DNA from: Aureimonas sp. SK2
GTDB taxonomy: Bacteria; Pseudomonadota; Alphaproteobacteria; Rhizobiales; Rhizobiaceae
Length of the DNA stretch: 64,000 nt
Direction: 5' to 3'
NCBI RefSeq assembly: GCF_029813115.1
Contig: NZ_JAPZDS010000009.1
Location: forward strand, 62,001-126,000
The notes beneath the pieces were generated by a model. The model did not search any database. It saw only the letters and a list, made by a program, of their open reading frames with translations, and was not told the DNA's origin. Below are positions 7,943-18,696 of this stretch, one piece after another. Within the stretch, counting starts at the first letter, position 1; each line of letters begins with the position of its first letter. A program made the position numbers and the translations under genes.

Positions 7943-9651
7943 CCCTCATCCACGACGAACCCGAACGCTTCGCTAAGGACGCGTTGGAAGGCTTCTGCGA
8001 CGTCAACGCCCATCTCGTGCACCATGTGCGCGGCGGCGCTGTGCGGGCGACGCAGACGCCGGCCGGCAAGGTCGCGCTCGTGATCGGCGGCGGCTCCGGC
8101 CACTACCCGGCCTTCGGCGGCTATGTCGGCGTCGGCTTGGCCGATGCGACGGTCGCCGGCGACGTCTTCGCCTCGCCTTCCACGGAGTCGGTCGCCCGCA
8201 TCTGCCGCCAGGCCCATCGCGGTTCCGGCATCGTGCTCGGCTTCGGCAACTATGCCGGCGACGTCCTCAACTTCGGCGCGGCGGCGACGCGGCTGCGGGG
8301 CGAGGGGATCGACGTGCGGGTGCTGGCCGTCACCGACGACGTGGCGAGCGCGCCGAAGGAGACGCCGGAACTTCGCCGCGGCGTCGCGGGCGACGTGCCG
8401 GTGTTCAAGATCGCCGGCGCGGCGGCGGAAGCCGGCATGAGCCTCGACGAGGTCGAGCGGCTGGCCCGGCATGCCAACGCACGCACGCAGTCCCTCGGCA
8501 TCGCCTTTTCCGGATGCACCCTGCCGGGCGCCGACGCGCCGCTCTTCACCGTCGAGACGGGCAAGGTCGCCGTCGGCCTCGGCATCCACGGCGAGCCAGG
8601 CATCCGCGACGAGAAGGCCGTGTCGGCCAAGGCGCTCGCCGACCTTCTGGTCGATCCGCTGCTGGCCGAGCGCCCGACCCACGCGAACGGGCGCGTGGCC
8701 GCGCTCCTCAACGGGCTCGGAGCCACCAAGTACGAGGAGCTCTTCGTCCTCTGGACCCACGTCGCCCGTCGCCTGCGGGGTGCCGGCCTGACTTTGGTGC
8801 AGCCCGAGGTCGGCGAGTTCGTCACCAGCCTCGACATGGCCGGCTGCTCGCTCACCATCACCTGGCTCGACGACGAACTGGAGCCGCTCTGGCTGGCGCC
8901 CGCGCACGGTGCCGCCTTCCGGCGCGGCACCGTGGAGCCGCGCCCAACCGCGCAGAAGCCCGTCGAGGCGAATGCCGAGGCGCTCTCCTTCGCGCCGGCT
9001 TCCGATGCCTCGCGCCAGGATGCAGCCAAGGCCTACGCCATCGTCGAGCGGCTGGCGGCGGTGCTGGCCGAGGCCGAGGACGAGCTCGGCCGTATCGACG
9101 CGGTGGCCGGCGACGGCGACCACGGGCAGGGCATGCGCCGCGGTTCGGCGGCCGCCGCCGAAGCCGCGCGCAAGGCGCTGGCCGCCGGTGCCGGGGCGGG
9201 CTCGCTCCTCGCCCATGCGGGCGACCGTTGGGCGGACACGGCCGGCGGCACGTCCGGCGCGATCTGGGGCCTGCTCCTGCGCGGCTTCGGCACGGCGCTC
9301 GGCGACGAGGCCCCGGTGGAGGCGACCGCCGTCGCCCGCGCCGCCTCGACCGCCCGCGAGGCCGTCACCACGCTCGGCCGCGCCCGTGTCGGCGACAAGA
9401 CGCTGGTCGATGCGCTGGTGCCCTTTGTCGACACGCTCGACGCCGAGGTGAAGGGCGGGGCGCGTCTGCGCGATGCGTGGAGCCGTGCCGCCGCGGCGGC
9501 GACGCGGGCCGCCGACGAGACCGCCAAGCTGACCCCCCGCCTCGGCCGCGCGCGCCCGCTCGCCGCCAAGAGCATCGGCCATCCCGACGCCGGCGCGGTG
9601 TCGCTCGCACTTTGCGCGCGGACCGTTGGGGAGGCTCTGAACGCCGGCTAG
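7939..9651 (+). CDS. Fused DhaK-DhaL ketose kinase (dihydroxyacetone/erythrulose kinase family)
   Basis: A 570-residue ATP-dependent kinase with both halves fused. The DhaK part (about 1-330) has GGGSGHYP at 50-57 and LGIHGEPG with the substrate-binding His at about 217, which forms a covalent hemiaminal with a keto group. The DhaL part (about 360-570) has VAGDGDHGQGM, the acidic cluster that binds Mg-ATP. Relatives phosphorylate dihydroxyacetone or D/L-erythrulose. The ATG overlaps the stop of the TIM-barrel gene (ATGA), so both products probably act in sequence. The likely substrate is a C3 or C4 ketose produced by the preceding enzymes. It is read from ATP, since both domains are on one chain and no PTS-type DhaM is nearby. 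Confidence 0.85.
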   Translation: MTLIHDEPERFAKDALEGFCDVNAHLVHHVRGGAVRATQTPAGKVALVIGGGSGHYPAFGGYVGVGLADATVAGDVFASPSTESVARICRQAHRGSGIVLGFGNYAGDVLNFGAAATRLRGEGIDVRVLAVTDDVASAPKETPELRRGVAGDVPVFKIAGAAAEAGMSLDEVERLARHANARTQSLGIAFSGCTLPGADAPLFTVETGKVAVGLGIHGEPGIRDEKAVSAKALADLLVDPLLAERPTHANGRVAALLNGLGATKYEELFVLWTHVARRLRGAGLTLVQPEVGEFVTSLDMAGCSLTITWLDDELEPLWLAPAHGAAFRRGTVEPRPTAQKPVEANAEALSFAPASDASRQDAAKAYAIVERLAAVLAEAEDELGRIDAVAGDGDHGQGMRRGSAAAAEAARKALAAGAGAGSLLAHAGDRWADTAGGTSGAIWGLLLRGFGTALGDEAPVEATAVARAASTAREAVTTLGRARVGDKTLVDALVPFVDTLDAEVKGGARLRDAWSRAAAAATRAADETAKLTPRLGRARPLAAKSIGHPDAGAVSLALCARTVGEALNAG

Positions 9652-9729
9652 CCGGTCCGCCTATCGCCCGGACGATGACCGTCAGGGCACTTCCTTTCCT
9701 TCAACGATCCGTCTGGGAGGCATGATCCA

Positions 9730-10716
9730 ATGAAGCTCTTCGCAACCACCGCCCTGGTGACCCTCGCTCTCGCCGCGCCCGCCGTGGCGCAGTGGGCTCC
9801 GACCAAGCCCGTCGAGTTCATCGCGGCGGGCGGCGCCGGCGGCGGCACCGACCAGTTCGCGCGCCAGATCCAGGCCGCGATCGCCAAGGAGAACCTGTCG
9901 CCCACCAACGTCGTGGTGTCGAACAAGGGCGGCGGCTCGGGCGCGGAAGCCTTCATCTACGGGGCCGGCTCGAAGGGCGACGAGCACAAGCTGATCTTCG
10001 GCACGTCCAACGAGTGGCAACTGCCGCTGGTGACGCGCCTCGGCTACAAGTCCGAGGACTTGATCCCGGTCGCCACCATGGCCGTCGACGAGTTCGTGGT
10101 GTGGGTGCAGGCCGACAGCCCCTACAACACGATCATGGATCTCGTGGAAGCGGGCAAGGCGAACCCCGGCAAGATCCGCTTCGGCGGTTCGCAGTCCAAG
10201 GACGTGGACCAGACGCTGGTGCGCCGCATCGAAGCCGCGACATCAGCCAAGTTCCTCTACATCCCCTTCAAGTCGGGCTCGGAAGCCGCCGTCCAGCTCG
10301 CCGGCAACCATATCGACGCCAACACCAACAACCCGGCCGAGAACGTCGGCCAATGGCGCGCGGGCCAGGCCAAGCCGCTCTGCGTGATGTCGGACGAGCG
10401 CATGGCCGACACGACCAAGGTCACCGAGACGCAGTCGTGGAACGACATCCCGACCTGCCGCGAGCAGGGGCTGCAGGTGGACGCCTACCAGATGCCGCGC
10501 ACCGTCTTCGCCCCGGCCGACGTGCCGGCCGAGGCGATCGCCTGGTACACCGACCTCCTGAAGAAGGTCTCCGAGACGCCTGAGTTCAAGGCCTATCTCG
10601 AGAACACCTCGCAGACCGCCCGCTTCATGACGGGCGAGGACTTCAAGTCCTACATCGCCGCCGACGTCGAGCGCTCTCGCCAGCAGTTCGAAGCCGACGG
10701 CTGGCTCGTCAACTAA
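9730..10716 (+). CDS. tctC: Tripartite tricarboxylate transporter substrate-binding protein
   Basis: A 328-residue periplasmic binding protein of the TctC/Bug family with a cleavable signal peptide (about residues 1-20, ending APAVAQ). The Bug hallmark near the ligand pocket is seen as AAGGAGGGTDQFARQ, and the C-terminal lobe contains the FAPADVPAEAIAWY segment. Such proteins bind carboxylated or related small molecules for the TctAB membrane pair. It lies 78 nt after the kinase gene and 79 nt before tctB, in one operon. The substrate is presumably the sugar acid or polyol degraded by the upstream enzymes; Bug proteins vary too much in ligand to name it. Confidence 0.88.
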   Translation: MKLFATTALVTLALAAPAVAQWAPTKPVEFIAAGGAGGGTDQFARQIQAAIAKENLSPTNVVVSNKGGGSGAEAFIYGAGSKGDEHKLIFGTSNEWQLPLVTRLGYKSEDLIPVATMAVDEFVVWVQADSPYNTIMDLVEAGKANPGKIRFGGSQSKDVDQTLVRRIEAATSAKFLYIPFKSGSEAAVQLAGNHIDANTNNPAENVGQWRAGQAKPLCVMSDERMADTTKVTETQSWNDIPTCREQGLQVDAYQMPRTVFAPADVPAEAIAWYTDLLKKVSETPEFKAYLENTSQTARFMTGEDFKSYIAADVERSRQQFEADGWLVN

Positions 10717-10795
10717 GGCGAATGCGGGAAACGGGGTGGCCGCCGACCGGCCGCCCCTTCCGCACAACCGTCCTGCAAGGGGAGGAGGACGCGCG

Positions 10796-11341
10796 ATGGT
10801 CACCCGTCGTCACATCGAAGTCGCGACCGGGCTTTCGGCCGCCATCCTGGGGTCCGTCACGGCCTATGGAAGCTTGGAGAACGGTATCGGCTGGACCGAC
10901 TTCGGTCCGGCGGCCGGCTATTTCCCGTTTCGGATCGGGATCATCCTGGTCGTGCTCGGTCTCGTCATCGCCGTGAAGTACGGGCTGACGGGGCGCCGCC
11001 GCGCGCCGGCCAATCTCGAGGCGCAGGCGGCCGGCGGCGCCGTCGCCCTTCACGAGCCGACCGGGCTCGACGAGCGGTTCCTGGAGGACGGGGCGCTCGG
11101 GCGCATCGCCTCCGTCTTCGTGCCGACAGCCGTCTCGGCCGCGCTGATCCCTTGGCTCGGCGTCTACCTCTCCGGCGCGCTGTTCCTCGTCTTCTCGATG
11201 ATGACGCTCGGCAAGGTCGGCCTGGTGAAGGCGGTGACGATCTCGGTCGCGACGATGGCCGTATTCTTCGTCACCTTCGAGTTCTGGTTCCAGGTGCCGC
11301 TCGCCAAGGGCGTCGTCATGCCGCTGCTCGGCATCTACTGA
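10796..11341 (+). CDS. tctB: Tripartite tricarboxylate transporter small membrane subunit
   Basis: A 181-residue inner-membrane protein with four predicted membrane helices, separated by a hydrophilic loop around residues 65-100. It matches the TctB (DUF1468) layout, including the GPAAGYFPFRIGIIL segment near residue 40. The ATG at 10796 follows a GGGGAGGAGG site. It stands between tctC and tctA and forms the small subunit of the secondary transporter. The gene order C-B-A is standard for the family. Confidence 0.87.
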   Translation: MVTRRHIEVATGLSAAILGSVTAYGSLENGIGWTDFGPAAGYFPFRIGIILVVLGLVIAVKYGLTGRRRAPANLEAQAAGGAVALHEPTGLDERFLEDGALGRIASVFVPTAVSAALIPWLGVYLSGALFLVFSMMTLGKVGLVKAVTISVATMAVFFVTFEFWFQVPLAKGVVMPLLGIY

Positions 11342-11354
11342 GGAGACAGCCATC

Positions 11355-12857
11355 ATGGCCGATATCGCCAATCTCATGCACGGCTTCTCCGTCGCCTTCT
11401 CCTTCTATCATGTCGCGCTGATCGTCATGGGCGTGCTGCTCGGCATCCTGGTCGGCGTCCTGCCGGGTCTCGGCGCGCCCAACGGCGTGACGCTGCTCCT
11501 GCCGCTCACCTTCACCATGGACCCGGTGTCGGCGATCATCCTCCTGTCGTCCATGTACTGGGGCGCGCTGTTCGGCGGATCGACCACCTCGATCCTCTTC
11601 AACATTCCCGGCGAGCCGTCGTCCGTGGCCACCACCTTCGACGGCTACCCCATGGCCAAGCAGGGTAGGGCGACCGAAGCCCTGTCGACGGCCTTCTTCT
11701 CGTCCGGCGTCGGCGCCTTGACGGGGGTCCTCGTCATCACGCTCCTTGCCGGCTGGATCGCGGAGTTCGCGCTCCGGTTCTCCAGCCCGGAATTCTTCGC
11801 GATCTACCTTCTCGCCTTCTGCTCCTTCATCGGGCTCGGCGGCGGCGATCCTTTGAAGGCCGCCGTGTCGCTTCTGGCGGGTCTCGCTTTCGCAACTGTC
11901 GGCATGGACACGGTGTCGGGAGAGCTGCGTCTTACCTTCGGCTGGCCGGACCTCCTGCGCGGCATTTCGTTCCTCGTCGCCGTGATCGGCCTCTTCGGCA
12001 TCGGCGAGCTGCTGCTCACCGTGCAGGAAGAGCTGAAGTTCAAGGGCGTCTCGTCCAAGATCGAGGTGCGCGAAATCTTCAAGGCGCTCGCCCGCCTGCC
12101 GCACTACTGGGTGACCTTCGTCCGCTCCGCCGCCGTCGGCGTCTGGATGGGCATCACGCCGGGCGGTCCGACCGCGGCTTCCTTCATGAGCTACGGCCTC
12201 GGCCGGCGCTTCGGCAAGTACGGGAAGAACTTCGGCAAGGGCGAGCCGGAGGGCGTGATCGCGCCGGAAGTGGCCGACCATTCGGCCGGCACCTCGGCGC
12301 TGCTGCCCATGCTCGCACTCGGCGTGCCGGGCTCGGCGACGGCGGCCGTCATGATGGGCGGCCTGATGATCTGGGGCCTTCAGCCCGGCCCGCTTCTCTT
12401 CGTCGAGCAGCCCGACTTCGTCTGGGGCCTGATCGCCTCGATGTACCTCTCCAACATCATCGCCGTGGTGCTCGTGCTCGCCACCGTGCCGCTCTTCGCC
12501 TCGATCCTGCGCATCCCCTTCGGCATCATCGGCCCGATCATCATCGTGGTCTGCCTGATCGGCGCCTATACGGTCGCGAACGCCGAGTTCGACGTGATGA
12601 TGGCGGTGGCCTTCGGCATCGTCGGCTACGTGTTCAAGCGTCTGGACTATCCGATCGCGCCGCTGGTGCTGGCCATGGTGCTCGGCGACAAGGCCGAGGA
12701 CGCCTTCCGCCAGTCCATGCTCTATTCCGGCGGGTCGCTTTCGATCTTCTGGTCCAACGGGCTCGTCGGCACGCTGATGGCGCTGGCGATCCTGCTCCTC
12801 GGCTGGCCGTTGATCTCCAGGGCGATCTCGATGATGAAGCCCGCCCGGGCCGTGTAA
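11355..12857 (+). CDS. tctA: Tripartite tricarboxylate transporter large permease subunit
   Basis: A 500-residue permease with about ten to twelve membrane helices. The TctA signature is clear: GILVGVLPGLGAPNGVTLLLPLTF near residue 30 and the repeated-half motif GITPGGPTAASFMSYG near residue 265. It moves the ligand delivered by TctC using the ion gradient. It starts 14 nt after tctB and is the last gene of the operon; a strong bidirectional hairpin follows at 12880-12912. Length and motifs agree with full-length family members. Confidence 0.9.
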   Translation: MADIANLMHGFSVAFSFYHVALIVMGVLLGILVGVLPGLGAPNGVTLLLPLTFTMDPVSAIILLSSMYWGALFGGSTTSILFNIPGEPSSVATTFDGYPMAKQGRATEALSTAFFSSGVGALTGVLVITLLAGWIAEFALRFSSPEFFAIYLLAFCSFIGLGGGDPLKAAVSLLAGLAFATVGMDTVSGELRLTFGWPDLLRGISFLVAVIGLFGIGELLLTVQEELKFKGVSSKIEVREIFKALARLPHYWVTFVRSAAVGVWMGITPGGPTAASFMSYGLGRRFGKYGKNFGKGEPEGVIAPEVADHSAGTSALLPMLALGVPGSATAAVMMGGLMIWGLQPGPLLFVEQPDFVWGLIASMYLSNIIAVVLVLATVPLFASILRIPFGIIGPIIIVVCLIGAYTVANAEFDVMMAVAFGIVGYVFKRLDYPIAPLVLAMVLGDKAEDAFRQSMLYSGGSLSIFWSNGLVGTLMALAILLLGWPLISRAISMMKPARAV

Positions 12858-12879
12858 CCGGGCGGTTGCCGCAGACAAG

Positions 12880-12912
12880 AAGAAGGGGGCGCCGATGCGG
12901 TGCCCCCTTCTT
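12880..12912. terminator. Bidirectional intrinsic terminator between tctA and oppDF
   Basis: AAGAAGGGGGC (12880-12890) pairs perfectly with GCCCCCTTCTT (12902-12912) across an 11-nt loop. It lies in the 60-nt gap between two convergent genes and can serve both strands. Confidence 0.8.
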
Positions 12913-12917
12913 GCATA

Positions 12918-14540
<1,623 letters not shown>

Positions 14541-14542
14541 GG

Positions 14543-15709
14543 TCAGCGGTCCCTCGGATCGAAGGCGTCGCGCAAGCCGTCGCCGATGAAGTTGAGGGCG
14601 AAGAGCGTCACGCAGAACAGGATGGCCGGAAAGATCAGGAGCCAGGGCGCGGCCTGGATCGACTGCGCCCCGTCCGAGATCAGCGCGCCCCAGCTCGTCA
14701 GCGGCGCCTGGACGCCGAGCCCAAGGAAGGACAGGAAGCTTTCGAGCAGGATCACCTTCGGCACCACGATGGTGACGAAGACGACGACCGGGCCGATCGT
14801 GTTGGGCACGATGTGGCGCCGGACGATCTGGCGATCGGTGAGGCCCATGGCCTCGGCCGCCGCCACGAACTCGCGCCGCTTGATGGAGAGCGTCTGGCCC
14901 CGCACGATGCGCGCCATGTCGAGCCATTCCACGAGGCCGATCGCCACGAAGATCAACACGAAGGAGCGCCCGAAGAAGGCGACCAGCATGATGACCATGA
15001 AGACGAAGGGCAGCGAGTAGAGGATCTCGACGAGGCGCATCATCAGGTTGTCGACGCGGCCGCCGACATAGCCCGACACCGCGCCGTAGGTGACGCCGAT
15101 GACCAGCGACACGAGGCTGGCGAGAACGCCGATCACGAGCGAGATCTGCCCGCCGACCATGGTGCGCACCATCAGGTCGCGCCCGTTGCCGTCCGTGCCG
15201 AAGGGGAAATAGGTCTGCCCGACGGTGCCGGAGACGACCAGCTCTCGTCCGTCCTCGCGCGTTTCCGCGACCTCGGCACCGGTGCCGAGTTCGCCGGCCC
15301 GATCGAAATAGCGCAGGACACGCGGGTCGATGGGCTCGTCCGAGCGGATGGTCGCGAGGTATCGGCCGTCCTCCACGTCGAAGGCGACGAGGTCGACGCG
15401 CGCGCGCTGGGCGACGTTCTCGACCGCGCCTTGCAGGTTCTCCTCGCGCGGCCATGCCTCCAGCGAGGGCGGTACCGACACGTAGGACTGAAACACCTGG
15501 TCGTAGCGGTGGTCGGTGAACTGCGGACCGAGGAAGGAGAACAGCGAGACCAGGATCAGGATGACGAAACCGGCCATGGCCGCGCGGTTGCGGCGCAGAC
15601 GCAGGAGCGCGAGCTGGAAGAGCGAGCGGCCCCGCACATCCTGCACGGCGGCGGGCGCATCGCCCGGAAGCGGGCCGGGATCGGGCGTGGTGGAGGCGAG
15701 GTCAGTCAT
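14543..15709 (-). CDS. oppC: Oligopeptide-type ABC transporter permease, OppC-like with long periplasmic insert
   Basis: A 388-residue permease. After a first membrane helix (about 43-63) comes a roughly 110-residue periplasmic insertion, then NGRDLMVRTMVGGQISLVIG and five more helices. The EAA loop is recognisable as EFVAAAEAMGLTDRQIVRRHIVPN. The insertion makes it longer than typical DppC and is seen in OppC proteins of a subset of proteobacteria. Its start overlaps the oppB-like stop by 8 nt, indicating translational coupling. It pairs with the preceding permease to import peptides or similar solutes bound by the OppA-like protein. Confidence 0.88.
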   Translation of the reverse strand: MTDLASTTPDPGPLPGDAPAAVQDVRGRSLFQLALLRLRRNRAAMAGFVILILVSLFSFLGPQFTDHRYDQVFQSYVSVPPSLEAWPREENLQGAVENVAQRARVDLVAFDVEDGRYLATIRSDEPIDPRVLRYFDRAGELGTGAEVAETREDGRELVVSGTVGQTYFPFGTDGNGRDLMVRTMVGGQISLVIGVLASLVSLVIGVTYGAVSGYVGGRVDNLMMRLVEILYSLPFVFMVIMLVAFFGRSFVLIFVAIGLVEWLDMARIVRGQTLSIKRREFVAAAEAMGLTDRQIVRRHIVPNTIGPVVVFVTIVVPKVILLESFLSFLGLGVQAPLTSWGALISDGAQSIQAAPWLLIFPAILFCVTLFALNFIGDGLRDAFDPRDR

Positions 15710-16625
15710 GGCGGATCCTCGGGTCGAGGAAGGCGTAGAGGAGATCGACGAGGAGGTTGAAGCCGATGATGAAGACCGAGATCAGCACCACCGTGCCCAT
15801 GACCAGCGTGTAGTCGCGATTGAGCGCCCCTTCGACGAAGTAGCGGCCGACGCCCGGGATGGTGAACAGCGTCTCGACCACCGTCGAGCCGGTGAGAAGC
15901 GCCGCGCAGCAGGGCGCGAGATAGGTGACGGCCGGCAGCATCGCCCCGCGCATGGCGTGGGTCACGACGACCGAGCGCCAGGGCAGGCCGTAGGCTTTCG
16001 CCGTGCGCACATGGTCGGTGCGCATCGCCTCGATCATCGAGCCGCGTGTGAGGCGCGCGAACACGGCGAGTTGGGGAAGCCCCAGCGCGATCACGGGCAG
16101 AACGAGGTTGCGGAACGAGCCGTCACCCCAGCCGCCGGCCGGGACGAGCGAGAAGGTGATGGCGAAGATCAGCGTCAGGACCGGGCCGACCACGAAGTTC
16201 GGCACGGTGATGCCGACGGTGGCGACGCCCATCACGAGATAGTCCACCCAGCCGTTCTGGCGCAGCGCCGCGACGACGCCGGCGATCGTGCCGCCGATCA
16301 CGGCGAAGCCGAGCGCCCAGAGGCCGAGCGTCACGGAATAGGGCAGGGCCTGGAGGATCAGTTCGGCGACCGAGTAGTCGCGGTAGATGAAGCTCGGGCC
16401 GAAGTCGCCGTGCAGGACGTTGGTGAGATAGGTCCAGTATTGGACGACCAGCGGCTGGTCGAGCTGGTAGGTGGCCATGAGGTTGGCCATGGTGGAGGGC
16501 GGCAGTGGGCGTTCCAGGTTGAACGGCCCGCCGGGGGCCATGCGCATCAGGAAGAACGAGATGGTGACGACGATGAACAGCGTCGGCACCGCGCTGAGGA
16601 GGCGGCCGAGGACGAAACGGGTCAT
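15702..16625 (-). CDS. oppB: Oligopeptide-type ABC transporter permease, OppB-like
   Basis: A 307-residue inner-membrane permease with six helices. The OppB/DppB N-terminal pattern appears as FVLGRLLSAVPTLFIVVTISFFL, and the EAA loop as DHVRTAKAYGLPWRSVVVTHAM. It forms the channel with the OppC-like protein, whose gene overlaps its 3' end. It lies 57 nt downstream of the binding-protein gene, the usual order binding protein, B, C, ATPase. The exact solute cannot be read from a permease. Confidence 0.88.
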   Translation of the reverse strand: MTRFVLGRLLSAVPTLFIVVTISFFLMRMAPGGPFNLERPLPPSTMANLMATYQLDQPLVVQYWTYLTNVLHGDFGPSFIYRDYSVAELILQALPYSVTLGLWALGFAVIGGTIAGVVAALRQNGWVDYLVMGVATVGITVPNFVVGPVLTLIFAITFSLVPAGGWGDGSFRNLVLPVIALGLPQLAVFARLTRGSMIEAMRTDHVRTAKAYGLPWRSVVVTHAMRGAMLPAVTYLAPCCAALLTGSTVVETLFTIPGVGRYFVEGALNRDYTLVMGTVVLISVFIIGFNLLVDLLYAFLDPRIRHD

Positions 16626-16682
16626 GGAGGAGGTTCTCTCGAAAGGGGCGGACGGCCCGCAGGCCGCCCGCCGCGCCGCTCG

Positions 16683-18278
16683 TTAGCGGTTGACCGAGAG
16701 GTACTTCGACAGGTGCTCGTCGGCGGCGTTGTCGCCCCAGCCGGAGACCTTGTTCGAGACGAGCCAGAGCGAGGCCGAGTTGAGGAGCGGGACGATCGGC
16801 TGTTCCTTGAGGATCAGCGTCTCGGCCTGGTGCAGGATCTCTGCGCGCTTGGCCGGATCCTGCTCCTCGTAGGAAGAGGCCATCAAGCGGTCGTAATCCG
16901 GGTTCGACCACTTGGAATAGTTGAACGTCTTGTTGCCGGTCGTCGTCAGCGCCAGGAAGTTCTCGGCGTCGGCATAGTCGGCCACCCAGCCGGCGCGCGC
17001 CACGTTGAACGTGCCGCCTTCCTGAAGATAGGCGTAGTGCGAGGCCACGTCGGAGTTCTGCAGCGTCACGTTGGCGCCGAACTGTGTGCGCCACATGTCG
17101 GCTATGGCGGTGGCCACACGCTCGTGGTTGGTGTTGGTGTTGTAGCGGATCGAGATGTTGAGCGGCTTGCCGCCCTCGCCGTAGCCCGCGTCCTTGAGCA
17201 GGCGCAGCGCCTCGTCCTCGCGGTCGAGCTGGTCCAGCGAGGCGTAGGTGGGCTCGCTCGGGGTCTCGTAGGCGGGAATGCCGGGCGGCACGAAGGAAAG
17301 GGTCGGCAGGCGCGCGCCCTGGAAGATCTCCTTCGACAGGAACTCGCGGTCGATCGCCATGGAGAGCGCGTTGCGCACGTTGACGTCGTCGAAGGGCGCG
17401 GTGCGGGTGTCGAAGGCGTAGTACTCCGTGGAGAGCTTGGGCGTCACGCGGACCTGGTCGCCGAACTCGCGCTTCAGGAAGTCGAGCTGGTCGGCCGCGA
17501 AGTCGAAGGTCATGTCGAGTTCGCCGGCCTGGAAACGCCGCTGCGCGGCCGCCGCGTCGTCGATCGGGTAGAAGATCACCTCGTTGAGCTTCACGTTCGC
17601 CGCGTCCCAGTATTCCGGGTTCTTGGTGACGGTGATGTGGTCGTTGGCGACCTGCTCGGTCAGCTTGAAGGCGCCGTTCGAGACCATCACCCCCGGCCGG
17701 ACGAAATTGTCGCCCTGAGCCTCAACCGTGGCGGGATGGACGGGCAGGCCGGTCTGGTGGGCGAGAAGCTCTATGAAGAAGGGCGTCGGCCGCTCCAGCG
17801 TGATCTCGAGCGTCTTGTCGTCCACGGCGCGCACACCGAGCTGGTCGAGCGGCACTTCGCCCTTGTTGGCCTTTTCGGCGTTCTTGATCGGGTAGAGAAT
17901 GTTGGCGTAGGGCGCGGCGGTCTTCGGGTCCTGGATGCGGCGCATGGAGAACACGAAGTCCTCCGCCTTCACCGGGTCGCCGTTCGACCAGTTCGCGTCC
18001 GCCCGGATCTTGAACGTGTAGACCGTGCCGTCGTCCGAGACCTGCCAGCTTTCGGCGGCGCCCGGTACGATCTTGCCGTTCGGGTCGTAGATCGTCAGGC
18101 CTTCGTAGAGATCCTTCAGGACGAAGGCCTCGATGTTCACCGAGGTCCGCGCCTGGTCCAGCGTCTGCGGCTCGCCCGCGTTGCCCCGATGCAGGGTCTG
18201 GGCGAAGGCGGTGCCCGCCAGCAGCGTCGAGGAGAGGAGGGCGGCGCCGAGAAGGGCGCGGATCGGACGAAGGGTCAT
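16683..18278 (-). CDS. oppA: Oligopeptide-type ABC transporter substrate-binding protein
   Basis: A 531-residue periplasmic solute-binding protein of family 5 with a signal peptide (residues 1 to about 26, ending GTAFAQ). Family markers include EPQTLDQARTSVNIEAFVLKDLYEGL near the N-terminus, WSNGDPVKAEDFVFSMRR and the late VARAGWVADYADAENFL segment. E. coli OppA and MppA share this pattern, so oligopeptides or murein peptides are likely ligands. The ATG at 18278 gives a well-formed signal sequence; the open frame continues upstream without one. It is the first gene of the minus-strand operon, and the leader contains a 16-nt perfect palindrome at 18331-18346. Confidence 0.9.
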   Translation of the reverse strand: MTLRPIRALLGAALLSSTLLAGTAFAQTLHRGNAGEPQTLDQARTSVNIEAFVLKDLYEGLTIYDPNGKIVPGAAESWQVSDDGTVYTFKIRADANWSNGDPVKAEDFVFSMRRIQDPKTAAPYANILYPIKNAEKANKGEVPLDQLGVRAVDDKTLEITLERPTPFFIELLAHQTGLPVHPATVEAQGDNFVRPGVMVSNGAFKLTEQVANDHITVTKNPEYWDAANVKLNEVIFYPIDDAAAAQRRFQAGELDMTFDFAADQLDFLKREFGDQVRVTPKLSTEYYAFDTRTAPFDDVNVRNALSMAIDREFLSKEIFQGARLPTLSFVPPGIPAYETPSEPTYASLDQLDREDEALRLLKDAGYGEGGKPLNISIRYNTNTNHERVATAIADMWRTQFGANVTLQNSDVASHYAYLQEGGTFNVARAGWVADYADAENFLALTTTGNKTFNYSKWSNPDYDRLMASSYEEQDPAKRAEILHQAETLILKEQPIVPLLNSASLWLVSNKVSGWGDNAADEHLSKYLSVNR

Positions 18279-18696
18279 CGCGTGACGTCTCCATTTCGGT
18301 TGGTCGCCGGGAACCCGCGAATCGCCGCAGGCTCGACCGGTCGAGCGGAAACCGAAGTTCAAGCACGTCGTCGCGAGCGGAGGCAAGTCGCACCGCTCGA
18401 CTGTTGTCCCCGGCGATCGACTTGGACGGGAGAGCACATAAAGCCTCGTGAGTGCGCTCCACGGCGGGGCTCGACTTGCGGCGTCGCGCCGATATATTGC
18501 CATCGAACGACGCCAAGCTGCTTCCCGACCCTTCCGTTGCTGGCGACTGAGGGGCAAAGATGTCGCACGCTCCTCTCGCAACGTTGATGGGCTCGCGGCG
18601 GTCCTTGCGCGCCGGCAAGGGGCGTGCTTCGTCCCGCCTTGTGGCACGGGGCGCTTGGAGCATGATCGCACCCGTCCCGGTCCCGGATGCCGCGAG
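18279..18696. other. Intergenic region between divergent oppA and the flippase-like gene
   Basis: About 418 nt with no gene I can support. It holds the 16-nt palindrome described separately and an AT-rich TATATT stretch at 18493-18498 that could belong to a rightward promoter, though no well-spaced -35 hexamer was found. Open frames crossing it are extensions of the neighbouring genes without ribosome-binding sites. Confidence 0.5.
18331..18346. promoter_or_regulatory. Perfect 16-nt palindrome upstream of oppA
   Basis: GCTCGACCGGTCGAGC reads identically on both strands and lies 53 nt before the oppA start. A dimeric regulator could bind it, or the RNA could fold; nothing else identifies the factor. 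Confidence 0.4.

Noticed and set aside
11316-12878. 520-codon minus-strand open frame
   Set aside because: Shadow of tctA, which has clear motifs and membrane helices.
15516-18587. 1023-codon plus-strand open frame
   Set aside because: Antisense to the OppC, OppB and OppA genes; GC-rich shadow with Arg/His-rich low-complexity text.
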